Positions 10,029 to 24,600 of a stretch of 64,000 nucleotides of DNA are shown in pieces. Every line of letters starts with the position of its first letter. The first letter of the stretch is position 1. The notes beneath the pieces are model-generated. The model searched no databases. It saw only the letters and a program-made list of their open reading frames with translations, and was not told the DNA's origin. Source of the DNA: Monocercomonoides exilis (taxonomy: Eukaryota > Preaxostyla > Oxymonadida > Polymastigidae); NCBI GenBank assembly GCA_001643675.2, contig LSRY02000024.1, forward strand, positions 994,001-1,058,000. The letters run 5' to 3'. Made by a program: the position numbers and the translations under genes.

Positions 10029-13000
10029 TTAAATGTCCTTGCCTTGTAAAGATTCATCCGTCAATGAAGAAGATGAAGAAGGCATAGACATATTCGGTGC
10101 TGATTCTATTGATGGTTGTTCAGAGGATGCAGTATTAGAAGAGGAAGAAGTTAATACTTGCATTGATTTTTCTTCAATAAAGTTCATTGTTTCTTCATCG
10201 GGAAGAATTTCAGAAGCAACAGGATAAGAATCAATAAGCTGGCTATTATCTCCCATGAGGGATGTTTTATCATCTTCTGAGTCATCTTTCGCAACATCAC
10301 CTCTTTTACGATTTCTCCTGCTTGAGGTTCTCATTTGACGCGAATGAGTTGTTGCATTAATATTTTGGATTCTTTCAAATATTTTGATGCCAAGCACCTT
10401 TGTCAGAATAAACCAACACATCACAGCAGCCAAAATTACTCCAACAGATATTGCAGATGCAACAATTGCAATAAGAAGAGGCTTAGAGAATACCCCCCCG
10501 AACATTTTATGATTGTAGATTTTTGCAATGACCATTGATGAATCACGAATTTTCTCTTGTAAATTTGCTCCGTCTCCCAAATATAACAGCCTTGCCCCCC
10601 AACCTTGATTGCTTTTTAAAAGCACATTTTCATCAATTCTCGAAATAGCTAAGTTCTCGTTTTTCACTTCCAATGACGTCAATGTTAAACGCTGCGATTC
10701 ATCATATATTGGCTTTGTTCCATTCGAAAATAACTGAACGATAGGCACAAGCTCTGCTTGCAATTTGCACGGATAAAAATGTTCACCATTAAAATGGACA
10801 ACATACGTTTTGTCTTTCGTTGATTTGCTGATGTTGCAAGTTGAAAGCAGCGGAACAAAAAATGATGATGCTTTTGGCAAGGCTTTTGATATTTTTGAAG
10901 CTTTTGAAGCCTCATACACACTCCAATCGCTAGTTTCACCAGCGATCTTATTTGCGCTCTCTTCAGGCTTATTGCTTCTAAGGTTCCAGATAGTCCAACA
11001 TGATTCGTCAGCAAACAGCCAGAAATTCTTCTCAGCTGTTCCCTTTTCAATATCGTCCTTTGTCGCAGCTCCGTCACTGCCGCTTTTCAGACTCTTCACA
11101 GTTACTTTCCCTCCTTCCACGCACATCACATTTCTCCGACTGTGTGGGAAATATGCTTTTGCATCTTCGTTACCAAATGCAGCAGTATTGTTGGAAAAGG
11201 CGCAATCAGAGAGGGAAACATCGCTCCCGTCAATAAACAATCCTCCAACTCCGCTTCCAAAGAAAGATACAGATTCCAAATTGGCAATGCTATGCAGGAG
11301 TTTCACATCTCCACCAGACCAAAAGCAAGCAGGAGAATCTTCATTCAAAAGAGATCGATCAAAAGATAAAGTTGAAGGATAAAGAAAAGAAGCAGCGGTA
11401 GAAGAGGAATACATAGAGAAAGAAGAAGATTGCCTTTGTGACTCGCCAAATGAAGTGTCTTTTATTTGAACATTACATTCGTTCACCCAAAGTGATGCTG
11501 CTACTGTGCCGCAACACGTCAGCGAGCGAGTAAACGTACAGTTTTCAACTGAAACAGAGGACACATATTTTATCATTGTCCCGACGGTTGTCGGAAGCTC
11601 ACCATCAATAGCAATAACACCAGAACCAAAAATAGTGCTTTGAACATTGCCAGAAAACCCGCAAGATACAAACAAAGAAGATGCGATAATCACAGATGGA
11701 GGGTGAAGAGACAGTTGAGCCGAAGAAGGAGGAAACAACTTTACAGTCATTATCGAAGAAACTGAAGTGTTAGACATTGAGTCATAATTAGAATTGGTAG
11801 TAGATGAGGAAATAGAGTTTGTAATGTTCGCCCATGACGTGTTGGAAAGCGTTATGCTCAACGCTTTTTGGACAACAATAGCAGACACCATAAAGCGATC
11901 AGACAGATAGTGGATATTTGAGCAGGTTGTATTTTCAAATTTTATTGTTGCACCGTCGTCTACATACAAAAATGGCGAGTCAAACAACGCATCGTTGGCA
12001 AAAGATTCCTTTGCTGTCAAAAAAGAACAAGATTCAAGCAATTGTTGTGGGACTTTATTCAGAATGGCGCAATTGGTAAGTGTAAGAGAAGATGATCGCT
12101 CCACCAAAAGCATTGCCTTGAACACAAAGCCAGAGGCAGGATGAAGCAGCCCAAGATCTTTCAGCACAACCATTCCGACTTCTGATCTAAGTAAAGCCTG
12201 AATCGAAGGACTGCCCGATTCCCTCTCCACAGCAAGAACAACATTCTCCCCTTTCCCCCCGCTTCCCTCAAGCGACAGAATCTTAGTCTTCACATTGATC
12301 ATCTTGCTGTAGCTAAACAGCCCTGGCAGAAGAGTCAGTTGAATGCTAAATCGAGTCTCATCCAATGCAAACTGAATCGTCTTGCACGGATGTTTCGCCA
12401 CCTGCGATTCACCCGAAATGCACGTTGCATCATCGGCACTTTCAACTGCTGCTTCAGCAGGCGCTGTCGCTACGATTTGAGCGTGGTCCATTTTTTCGCT
12501 GATTTTGTACACAAAGCAAGAAACATCAATGCCCTTTTCGTCTTCCTCGCTTGTAAATGAAGAAATCTCACCCAAACAAAAGCTCGGTGAAGTTGAGTTC
12601 GAGCTGCAATTATTAATCAAACGCTCCGAGTAAATTGCAAGATATGAGCTCAAATGGGACGGATCTGAATCAAACACGTCATTCCCCGCAAAGTACTTTT
12701 GGTTAACTTCGCTGAATTTGCTTTCCTTTTGGTTGAATATTTTGTCATCTTCCTGTTCCGATGTTTCGTTCATTCCTTCTGAATTTATAAGCAACTCACT
12801 TTCAATAAAGCATCTTGCCGCTCCGCAACCCGTAAATGCTGTGTTCGATGCAACTAGTGGCATTGAATGGAACAAGTGAATAGCACCTCCTCTTCCTCTA
12901 CTTGCATGTGTTGCCATGCAACAGTCAAAAGAACAATTTTCAAAGCTAATTGCCTTTTCAGAACCTGAAATAAACACTCCACCGCCTCCGCAGCCAGCAG

Positions 13001-16000
13001 TGCAGTTGAATATATAGCAAGAGATAATGGCTGATTCATTGTCTTCTCGGCTTGCCAGAGGCATCGATGCTATTAATGACAGCCCTCCCCCGACACTCAA
13101 TTCTGCGGATGATATTTCTTCCATATTACATACATAATTAGAATGCTGGTTTTGCACATTGCTTTCGCTTGATCCTGAACCCGAATTCGTTGTTGCGAAA
13201 GAACTTATAGAACTCTGTTGCATATGACTTTCTCTTGCCAATATTTTATTTGCTTCAAAAGAAGATAATAGATATCTTCTGTTATCATTACTCGAAGAAT
13301 GCGATGAAGAGCCAGCAAAGCACGAATGGAATGAAGAGTTTTCAATTACAAATTCGCATCCGTCCATCATTATTCCTCCACCTGTGCAACTTGAAGTGCA
13401 TTCATGAACAGAAATTGTATCCAAAACGCATCTGCAACCTGAAAAATGTAACGCTCCACCAAAAACAGCAAGGGAAGGATCAGGATTTGGCAAATTAAAT
13501 TTATATCCTTCCGAGGCATGCACTTTAACATTATGGCTACATTCATTTCTCCTGGCACCATCAATGTCATTTGAAGTAACAGAGCATCTAATGAAAGAAG
13601 AATCCTTGATGAAGATAAGTGTATTTGTAGCATTTAAAGCACCACCAGTGAGAGATGCAGTATTGTTGGTAAATCTGCATTTATGAATATGCAGCTCAAA
13701 ACGTCCAATGGCACAAACGCAGCTGCCGCTACCACTTGAAATGACTGGAAGTGAATTACTTGGCGAATTTGGACGATGAGATGAGGAAGGAGATGGCAAT
13801 GATAACGAAGATGAAGATGAAGACGAAGACGAAGGCAGCGAAATGACTTCAGATTTGGATGCAGAATGACTTGGAGGATCGAATGCAACTGTCTGAGATG
13901 GAGTGGTGCAATCAGTAAAGTTGCATTCAGATAAATTTACAGAAGACAAAGTGCTGTTGAATTCCAGCACAATAGCTCCTCCAACATTCAGCGCATCAAA
14001 TTGAGTCACTTCCTCGTTCTGAGTTTCTTTTTCGTCTTGGTTGCAAGAAATCAGTTTATTAGAAGCTTCTTGAAGCTTGCGACAAGAAGAAATGGAAAAA
14101 TCATTAAAAAATGAAGCAATTTTTGTGAAGTTACATGAATTAATAGAATAGTTTGCATGCTCATCGTTTTTGGCTATGATATGAAGAAGTGGAGCAAATG
14201 ACTGTATGGAAGACTTTGATAGGACAGATGAAGTCAAGACAACAGAAGATGAAGCATTCACTGATGCATCATTTGAATTACCATTAGAATTTGAATGAGA
14301 AGAAAAAGGCTTAATTAAACTGGTGTCTTTCTGTTTCTTTAGCAATGGATGTGTCTTATTGATGTCTGAAAAATGAGTGTGTGCCATTGAGAATTGTGTG
14401 TTATTGCTAATCACAATTACACCACCTTCACCGTTGAAGGTATTCATCCGAGTGAAATTGCACGATTCGATTGTAATTCTGCCGTTCGTAGCCAAAAGAA
14501 ACACATTTTGCAAGGGATCATCGTTCGACGAAGACAAAGTAGAATAAGAAAATGCTGAAGATGATGCTTGCAAAGGCAATGCAAATACATTACCAGTAGA
14601 GCTCGAAAAAGTATTATTTTCAAATAATTTGCGTGAATTCTGGAAAGATTGCATCATGAAACTTACAGACGATATAAAACAGTGATTCAATTCCAAAAAT
14701 GCTTGCTGTTCAACTAATATAAAAGTGAAAGACTTTCCACCAAATTTGCGAACCAACGAGATGTTCTCAAATTTCATTTGGACGTTTCTTCCAACATAAA
14801 ACATTACACAAGGCTCATCATCATTTGAAGACGCAGCTGTTGCATCGCTGTTGCGCACTGATTTTGCAGGCAAATGCTTTGTGGAGATAAGCTCAGACCT
14901 GTACTTCACTTGTTCACTATTGCTTTGAATAAAAACAGAAACAAGTTCCTCTGGCTGTTCAGGATCGCTTTCAAACGATGCGTTCAACTGGCAACGCTCA
15001 TCACACAGCATTCCATGCATCACTTTCAATGTGATTGTACTAATCTGATTCATTTCGTTATCAAATTTATTTTTCCCAGAAAACAACTCTTCTTTTTCGT
15101 CTCTTCCATTCTCATTTATCATCGTATTTTCATTCAATATTCCTTTCTCTTTTTTAGTAACTCTCGAATCCCAGGCAAATTGCATCGTTAAACAAGGATG
15201 TTCTTCGTTAACACCGCAACCATCGTAGTCCTCTCCTTTCACGCTTTCCCCCCCTCCAGTCGCTCCAATCAGAAAAGTTGTCTGCTTTTTTCGATCTGCT
15301 CCCAGCAAGCCTTTCACTTCCTTCTCTGATCCATCCTTTGCTCTAACCACAAAGCGTGGAGCTGAAGAAGACGAAAAGCAATCTGAAACTGTTTCCTTTG
15401 TCCAATAATCGCAATGAGTAACGCACATATCATGGAAATCGCTGGCTCCGTTATTTTCTTTAGCAGCAACGTTAGCTTTGAACGAAACATTCGCTAAGCG
15501 GCTTTTTCCTGCTGCTCGTTCTCCGTTGAAGATGGCACCACCCCTTGCTTGGTTATTGTTGGAATGCTCATCAAAAGATAGAAAAGCTGAATCAGAAAAA
15601 GAAGAAGGACTCGATATTGAAGATGGAATAATTTCATGCTTTAATTCTGCACTTGGATAAATTTCATTCTTAGCTGTTTTCCATTCATCCATTTTGTTGC
15701 TTCGCTCTTGTCCAATACCTGCTTTGCAGCTTGAAAACAAGCATTGTTCAATCGAAAACATCCCTTCTCTGGACTCGAAATACAGCCCACCTCCGTTCCC
15801 TTCAGCAGATGTGCATTCCTTGATTTCACTGCCTTTCATAATCAATGTTCCTGAATTGTCCGATACATATATACCACCTCCACCTCTACAAGCAGTGCAA
15901 TTTGCAATCACACACTGCTCAATAGTCAAATAGCAATTGCGCACAAAGATAGCTCCACCACAATGACTAAAGTCATTTGAAATTGTTGCTGCTGCAAAAT

Positions 16001-17436
16001 CAGATTTAGTTACAAGCGATTTCGATGTCAAGTCGGGAGAATAAGAAAGAAAAGCAGAAGAGCCCATGCGATCAGCAGTGCAATCAGATATATAGCATCT
16101 TGATATGCTCGCATTTGTGCGGGTATTTGCTGTCATAATTGCAACAGCTGCACCCATAGAAGCACAAGAAGAAGAGAATATACAATCCTCGATGCCCAAT
16201 GACATTTTCACCGCACCCTTATCTTCTTCCCCCTTTTCTTCTTCATCAACAACAGCAATGCAACCTCCAGATGATTCAACGTAGTGCTCTGTGCATCCTT
16301 TGAAGCTACACATTGCTATTTTCGCAACAGATGCTTCTTTCAAAGAACTTCTAATCAAAACACATCCACCGCGAACACTTCCGCTTAACTGTTGGAACAC
16401 TGATTGAAATATGGCTAATTGTGGGCATTTTCCAAACACAAAGATCGATGAACGATAAGAGGAAACACCAAAATTAAAAAGGCTGTCATAAATTTCTGCG
16501 GCAAAGCCTTCAACGAAAAATAAGCTTCCTTCATCTTTGCTTAAAATGCAACATGAATCCACTTTTGTGTTTTTCATTTTGAACTCTGGAGTTGATTTGC
16601 TTGATCCATTGACTTTCAGATTCATAAATGCTCCTTCAAGACGGCCGTTTAATGCCAAAGTGCAATGATTCACATTGCAATGATCAATGATAACTGAATT
16701 GTTAAAATTGTTATCATCTAATGACTGACTTTGTGAGCTTACCAGAAGCGGAGCATTCTTTCCCTGAATATATGAAAACGTTACAACGTCAAGGGAAACA
16801 TTGCCGCGGGTCGAATTAATTTCCAAACACGATGCTGAATCTAAATTGAGGTTAAAGATGGACACAGATTTTAAACTGATTGAAGATCTGTCTTTAGCAT
16901 TTATCAGCGATGATTTTAGCAATACAGGATCAAATGTTGACGATATCGCGCAATTTTCAAGCTGAAGATTTGATTCCTTTGTCAAACAGAACAAATTCTT
17001 TTCGTAGGATTCCAAAAGACATTGAAAGAATAAAGATATTTCTGAGATTACGAGGGTGCAACCTTCGATATTGATAAAAATTTCTTGAGTGTTATTATAA
17101 ATAAGTGATGACTCGTTTTGGTGTCCGGCAATCTTTAAATATTCTTAAAAAAAAGAATAAAAATATGGAATATTTTTGATTAAAAGAATAACACAAACTT
17201 TTAATGGACAAGGGCTGTTCTCCATATGATGAAGGCAGTATTTTAATGGATTCTGCATCGGCATGATGCTTTAATGCACTGGAAATAGAAGGGCAAGGCT
17301 GATTTTCATTAATTCCACAATTATCAGTGTCATTTCCGAGTGGAGATACATAAATACTGCTTTTTTGTGGATCGTTGAAACAGTTAGTGGAGCAGATGTG
17401 CTGTAAAAGCACAAGGAAGCAAAAAAAGGCACTCAT
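10029..17436 (-). CDS. Giant beta-helix surface protein 1 (Pmp-like), type I membrane protein
   Basis: Two exons (17436-17199 and 17143-10029) flank a 55-bp intron starting GTTTGTG and ending TTTTTAAG; the joined frame gives 2450 residues. The chosen start gives the signal peptide 'MSAFFCFLVLLQHICSTNC'. Mature sequence opens 'IYVSPLGNDTDNCGINENQP'. The CG/PC motif recurs near residues 722 (CGVNEEHPC) and 1665 (a variant, HPCKTI). Between these are rungs such as 'FTNNTASLTGGAL' and 'CRGGGGIYVSDNSG', the GGA(I/L)/FxxN style of chlamydial Pmp and other right-handed beta-helix proteins. A Cys-containing juxtamembrane module starts about residue 2017. A membrane span lies at about 2300-2325 ('LLIAIVASAISVGVILAAVM'). 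The ~125-residue cytoplasmic tail is basic, then Ser/Glu-rich. Probable adhesin or receptor; ligand unknown. Confidence 0.85.
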
Positions 17437-18378
17437 ATTTTTCAATTGATTCACAAATGGTTAAAGATCAGAACTTTCAACATTTATTGAAATAAAGAAT
17501 AGATCAATAAAAAAACAAATGGATCAACAAATCCAGTAATGAAAAAGAATAATTTGTTTTTTTTAATATTTTCTCTTAGTTTTTCTTCGAAAATAATAGA
17601 ATATTCTTTTTCTTTTCATCAACTTTTCATTAACCAGATAATTGTGATTTCAAAGTTGTTACTAGTTGGTTTTCTGAGAAACTGTGAACCATATTTTTAT
17701 TCGAATCTTTGTTCAATTTGCTTGTTTTATTCGATTTTTTTTTTGTCATTTTTTCATATAACTTTCATTCATTCCATTTCAAAGTATTTTAATTTTTTCT
17801 TTGAATTTTTCATAAATTTTTTATTTCTTATATATCAATACAAAATTGTTCAAACTTCAGTTTTTTCATCAGTTCGCAAAAAGATGTGAAATAGTGCAAT
17901 TATTCTATAAAATCACAATTAAAACATAACATCCAAAAAATTACAAAATAAAAGAATAAAAGTTAAAATGAAAGCAAAATAACAAAATACTTATTTCGTT
18001 TTTAGCTTAAATTAGTCACTTCAAAAACATCTTTGGAAAACATGAAAATAAACGATTAATTAAAAGATAGTTAGATCGAAAGAAAGTAAAGAAAGCTTTA
18101 GAAATATTCTAATAATATTATTAATGTCCGATATAAAAGATGTCCAATTGTACAACTGTCATCGTGTAACTGATTGTTGCAAACGCTGCGATTTACCCTT
18201 GTTGACGAGTGCAATAAATTCATGAAAGAGCAAAAACATTTCACTTCAAATAAAACTCCTTTGATTTTTTTTTAAATTTCTTTTCTTTTCTTTTCTTTTC
18301 TTTTCTTTTAGCTTTTCCTCCCTATTATTCAAAGTTACAATTACCTCTAAACATTAACAGAATAATATATCACTTTGT
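17437..18378. other. AT-rich intergenic region with (TTTTC)n tract
   Basis: About 940 bp upstream of giant gene 1 and downstream of giant gene 2. A (TTTTC)n tract of about six copies lies at 18279-18309. No gene or RNA is recognisable, although short open frames exist by chance. Confidence 0.5.
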
Positions 18379-18603
18379 CTACCCGTCCGTTTCGTCTGCT
18401 TCAGTTTTGCTGGCTTGTCCTTCGTTTGCATTTGCCGCCATTTCTGTCTCCTTTTCATTCGAATCTTTTCCTTTGCTCACTTTCTTCTTCTTCTTTTTGG
18501 ATTTCTTTTTGCTGCCATTTGGCTTTCCAACGTTTTCATCCTGTTCTTTTGAAGCAGCTGTTGATGGCCTTTTCGCTTTTAACTGGCTGAAATCAGTTGT
18601 TGC
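18379..18603 (-). other. Coding-like extension downstream of an in-frame TAG of giant gene 2
   Basis: After the TAG at 18604-18606 the same frame stays open for 74 codons, to TAG at 18379-18381 and, three codons later, TGA at 18370-18372. The peptide starts ATTDFSQLKAKR and continues with a lysine cluster ('KKKSKKKKKKVSKGK') and a Glu/Ala/Thr-rich end. This composition matches the cytoplasmic tails of this gene and of giant protein 4. It is likely the original C-terminus, now separated by a nonsense codon, or read through. An intron ending at CTTTAG is a formal alternative, but I see no matching 5' splice site. Confidence 0.5.
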
Positions 18604-21600
18604 CTAAAGCCGCAGAAGCTGCTCTGCTTCTTCATCAGTTGTCTCCATTTTCTCTGTTCGTTCCTGTCTTCCTGCCGCTCCATTTCCTGTTCTGGCTGCA
18701 TTTTGCGAGCGAAGAGAAGAAGATGCGAAAGATGTGTTTGAGTTATCTTGCGCTCCACTTGTGGATGTTCCATCTTCATTTTCGTCATTTTCAGGCATGC
18801 TGTTCAAAACAGTCTCCAAATCATCGATGCCAACGAGAGTTGAAAGCATCTCATTTGGATCGGATGCACGTTTCAAGGGATTCGTGGCAAAAGATTGGGA
18901 TGATGACAAAGAAGAAGAGGACGTAGGTGTGTATACTGAAAATGTGGTAGAAACAAAAGGTGATGAAGTGCTTCTCATTGAAGGAGGACGAGAAGAAGCA
19001 GTTGGCGTGTATGAATACGACGACAAAGGCGAAGTCAAAGGGAAATACTGCGAGGTGGCTGAAGCAGACAACTTGGATGACGAAGAGGCAGAAGAGGCAG
19101 AAGAGGCAGAAGAGGCAGAAGAGGCAGAAGACATTGAAGAAGGAGAGCGGTTGAACTGTTGCTGACCAGTCGGATAGATACGTTCAGGTGTGGAAGAAGA
19201 GAGCGACTGGCGACTGCTGGCTGAAGACGAAGCTGCTCGTGGCGGCTCTTCCATCAGCCTCATCTGCTCGGCAGAGGGCGCTGTGAAGTATGTGTTTGTG
19301 TTCAGAGGCATTCCTGAAGGATTCGCAGACTGTGCCTCATATTGTGCATCGTCAAGAAGTTCGTCTATTTCGTTTATTCCGACTATTCCTATGATGTTGT
19401 TTCCGTTTGCATCACCTTCCTCCACATCGTCGAATATCACGCCTTCTTCTTCGATCCTCCGCTTCTTCATCTGCTTTTCGTATCTCAGCTTCTGGCTCAC
19501 CATCTCTGCCACCAGCACAAGCAGCTTTTCTCTCGCCTCGCTTGTCAGCTTCAGCTTCTTTCGCTGCTTCTTTTGGGATTCGTCCTTCTCTTTTGAGTTT
19601 GAGCCCTTTTTGTCCTTCTTCTTTCTGTTTCTTTTGTTTTTGTGTTTGTTTGTTGTGCGTCCTTCAATCCCTTCTTCCTCTTCCTCTTCTTCGTCTTCTT
19701 CTTCGCTTTCACTTTCGCTACTGTCATCATCCGTATCTGATTCGTCATCTTCATCTTCATCATCGTCTTCCTCTTCTTCCACAATCTCATCAACTTCTTC
19801 GCCAAATTCATTCAAATGCACATATGTTTCGGCATCAACCATCTCAACAGATTTTAGTCTTCTTCCATTACCTTTTGTTATCTTCCTCTTCTTCACCTTC
19901 TTCTTCTTCTTATGCAAATTATCTTCATTGCTTGAAGAGGCGATGTTGAGAGGTGATGGAGATGTCGATGGTGTTCCATCCCTTTCTGTTCTGCGAGGAA
20001 GAAGCTGAGCTTGACTCGACTGGCTGTCTCTTGCATGATCATGCTCAAGTGGATTGTTAGCCGAATCTTCTAATGCAGTTGTGTCATATGCAGACACAAC
20101 AGTGAGCCTGTCTTCATCTCCTATTCTCCCTTCACCATTGTCTAATTCATATTCATATTCATATTCAGAATCGTCATCACCTGCACTCCCATCTCTTCTG
20201 ATAAGCTCGCCTTCTAAGTCCTCGTCATCATCTTGCTCATAAGCCATTCCGCTCTTCTTCTGCTTCTTCTGTTTGTATCTGCACACAACCCACACAACCA
20301 CCACAACCACCACAAACACGACAAACACACTGGACACTACAATCAATGCAATCAGAAGGGTCTTCTCCTGTTGAGAACGGTCAGCTGCGCTGATTGGAGC
20401 AGATGCTGGCTTGATCACAATGAGAGATAGATGATGTACAACAGGCTGAGAGTCAGCGGAACTCGAAGAATAAGAAGGATGTGACTGTTTATAAATGCCA
20501 TTTTGAATCTGTTTGTCAGCATTGACTAAGGCTTCAAAGGCCATTGTTGGATAAGAAGCTCCAGTCCAGTAATTGATTCTAACGGCTATTTCTTCCTCGT
20601 CTGCTGCGTTGTTCAAAAGGGCTGCTGGAATGAATGAATACGCCATGCTTTCGTTTTGGATTGAGCTGAACTTGAATTCTGTTGTGTTTGTGATCACATA
20701 ATTCGATTCATCGGATTCGGTTGAGTGCTTTACTGACAAAACATCAAAAGAAATGTTGCAGGGAATAAGATTACTCCCACAAAACACTATTTTATATTGC
20801 GCTTCATCTTCATTCTGCACTTTTTTCAAGCTCTTTTTTGGTTCTAATGAAAAAGACAAGGATGGACGCAACAAAGAATTTATGTGCTCACTTAAATTTC
20901 TGTCAGTTTCTTCAGATTTTGTTTCCTTTTCGTTGTTCAGTCCATTTCTACTGCTATCTTCCTTTTCTTCTTCTGCTTCTCCATCAACTTCTGTTGATAT
21001 AATCCTTTTTTCTCCATCAAACACATCAATCCGAACAATTGATGGCACAAAAAACAGATTCCCTTTTTCCCCTCTTTTACCGCTAATCTCACAGCCATCA
21101 ATGCTAAACCACAATCCTTCATCAGAAGCGTCTCCCAGATGATTTCGCACTGAATTTATAGTCAGCTTGCCATTGTCTGTGCAGCGCAGATTCTGGCGAA
21201 ACGAAGGGAAGAGATCAGAAGATGAAGATGAAGAAGAAAGAGAAAGAGAATTGGAAGAACAAGATGTGAGGGAAGAAGAAGAAGCATAAAAAGATCCAGA
21301 AATCAAAGCATCATCCACATTGCTCTCAAACAAGCAGTCAGAAATTGTTGCTCTGCCACTTGTGATTGTGATTGCACAGCCTGCAAAATTCCTCAGCTGA
21401 CAAGAAAGGAATGAAGAAGTAGAGTCCTTCAAATATAAAGCAGATCCGCTCCACAAACAGAATTGTTGAGGAGAAGCAGATAAGATAGAAGAGGAAGAAG
21501 GGGAAGAAGAAGTTGGAACATTCAACTTGTTTGCCTGTGGTGATGTTCGTGGACCTTCAAAAACGCAATCCTCAAACAAAACAGATGGCGTATTTGCGAA

Positions 21601-24600
21601 TGAAAACATCTGCCCTTCGTATTGTTGTGAGTTTTTCTGGATCTCCAAAGAAGAAGAAGAAGAAGAAGAAGAAGAAGAATCAGACGAAGCAGCGCTTGTT
21701 TCAATAAAGCGGCAGTTCACAAATTCAAATGGGATGTTTGGTGACTCAGCCATCAAGATAGATGAGTGTGTGGGCGTATCAACAGAAACATCAGAAATGT
21801 TTGTGTATTCCATCTGAAAGATGCTGGAAGACGAGGCAGAAGTCAGATTGATGCGGAAAAGGCCGTTGCTGTTAGTTTTGATACGATTGAAATTGGAGTG
21901 TGAGACAACAACAGGAGAAGAGCATAAGAAGAATGGAGAGTTTTGGAAGGACAATTGTGAAAGTTCTAATGTGCTAAACAATGCTGAGCCTGAATATATT
22001 GTGACAAGTGAGAAATCAAAGAAGGGGATATTAGCAACATGACCATTTAATAAAGAAGCAGAAGCAGAAGATGAAGACGAAAGATAATCCGAAATATGAG
22101 TGAAAGACACGTTAGACAGCGTCAGATTCCTTCCATTCGACGAAATAAACGAAGATGGACCAATCTGCGACGGAAGTGCAAACAAAATTGACTTAACAGT
22201 AAAATTCGATTTCGTTTCGCTCAAAGCAAAGAATCCTCGAACTTCGTTTGGATGCGAAGAAATGCTATTTGATAAAGAAAGCACAGAAGTGTCAATTTTG
22301 ATAGCTGCAAGTTTGTCATCTGCACTTTCTATGACAACATCGTTGAGTGCTCGCTGGCTCTTTGCAGCAGTTGCTTCAGACACGACAATTCTGCTGATGC
22401 TGTTAGAGTTGTCTTCGTTCAGCCAGATGGCATCGAATGAGGCACACGGCGTGTTCCTGTCTCCGCACCATGCTGACTCATCCCCTTCACCTTCACTCAG
22501 CACAACAGTCGAAGATTTGAACACAAATCTGTCAGTCAGACTGAGGTTTGTCAGTGAGCTGTCACTTCTGTCGATGCCATAATACGCAATTGTGCTGTTT
22601 GAAGATGCAAATTTCACGTCAAATTTGGACTTGTTCACTTCTTCGATCTTCGAAGCATTCAGACAGAAATCACATCCCTTTGCAGCAGTATTCTCATCCA
22701 TCACAACGTTCTTCAGTGAATACTCTGCTTCTTTCTCTGTGCCTTCCACCCACAAATAGATCGCTCCTCCATATCCTGAACCATCTGTGCCTGAAGCGCA
22801 TCTACTGAAATAGCAGTCAACAACAGAGAAAACAGAGGCTGATGAAAGCAGAACATGAAGTGCTCCACCTTTGGCGTCTGCAGAAGTGGCATAGCATTGT
22901 AATATTTGGCAGTCTGAGACAAGTAGAGTGTTCTTACCAGAATCTGCACTTGGCAAAAGAGAGGCAAATACACAACTGCCATTAGCTCCATTCTGAACGA
23001 CAAAGTGCATAAGAAGATGAGACAATGAAGAAGAGAGGCAGTTGCTTAAGTGAAGAAAAGAGGAAGAAGGAGAGGAATATGTTTCGATGGAGGAGTGAGT
23101 GAGGCTGAAGGAAGAGAGATCTTTGCAATGGATGAAGCCATCTGATGAAAGTGTTGAAATGATGAAGATAGTCATTCGGGAAAGAGTTACAGATGTGTCA
23201 AGTGCATTGGTTGCAGAAGGTGAACTATAAGTCAAATAAGAAGAAGAAGAAGAAGAAGAAGCAGTAGTAGAAGCAGTAGTATTAGAGAAGGAAGAAGAAG
23301 AAAGAGAAGTTGAATCTGTTGTAGGGTTGCCATTTGCGTAAATGAAGTAATGTCCGTTGTTGAAATGCATCGCATCAACATCAAATTTGTCTAATTCAAG
23401 TTGTGCAGATGGCAACACACAGAAGCATGTGAATTCAACAAGATTGCAGTAATCCATTACGAATACTCCACAATCAGTCATCTTCACAAGTGTTTGAGGG
23501 GAAACACCAAAAAGAACAGAAAAGGGCTGAATGGAGGAGTTTAATGAGATGTAAATTCCCTGAAAGAGAGCAGATGAGCGGATGTCAATGAGAAAATCAG
23601 ATAAAGAAGGGGAAGAGAATGAGGAGGAAGAAGTAAAGGAGGAGGATGGCGTATATTCAGGATAAATCAGCAAAGAGCTGAAATTCAGTATTGATCCATC
23701 CAGCCTTTTTATTTCTCTGCTAACAACTTTGAAATCAAAGAGCTCTTCGTCGTTGTGCCGATGATGATGCAAGATTGAAGAAGAAGAAGAAGAAGAAGAT
23801 GATGATGATGATGACTGAATCAAACAATAGCCATATTGCTCGCATTCTCCATAAACACCAATTGTTCGTGTATTTATATCAGCTGCTGCTTCAAACGAAG
23901 AATGCATTGAAGACTGTGAAGAAACAGAATTCGAAGAGGAAGAGGAAGAAGAAGAGGAAGAGGAAGAAGAAAAACGAGTGAGGGCATATGCCAACGACTT
24001 ACAAGGCATTTGCTCGAATCCACATCCCTTGCTGTCATAAGACGTATTCTTTCCTCCCACCCTCACCTCATTTTGGAGGTGCATATGGAAATAAAGCAGC
24101 GATATCAGCGTGTCATTTGCATAGCTGTTGTCAAAACCAGCATAGTCGTTCAATTTGAATGAGGAGATGTCCAAATTGGGGTTGATGAAGTTGAGCACTG
24201 AGCTGTCTGGAATAACATCACTCATGTTTGTGCTGACAATAAACAGATTCGTTCCGAATGTTGCCGTGTTGGACGAGAAACTTGCAGAAGACGAAAAATG
24301 AAGGAATGAAGACAAAAGCTCAGATGCAAATGAATCAGAAAATGGACGAGAAGAAGAAGAGAAACGATTATTGGAAGAATGTGATGAAGATCTTGATGAA
24401 CTCTTCAAATAATCTGAGTTTCCATTTCTGTTCTGAGAGATTGGCTCCTCTGTCTGCTGGATGATACACACAGCTCCTCCAAATGATTGATGACTTTCTG
24501 TCTCAGAAGCAGTGCACATTGTGAATGAAGTTTGATTAACTGAAAGAGAGAACTGAAGCGATACGGCAGAGGAAAGAGAAGAAGGCTCGGGAATCAGCAC

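Noticed and set aside
10029-17436. Bacterial contamination suggested by Pmp-like repeats
   Set aside because: The gene has a spliceosomal-type intron and sits among eukaryotic genes with the same intron style and composition.
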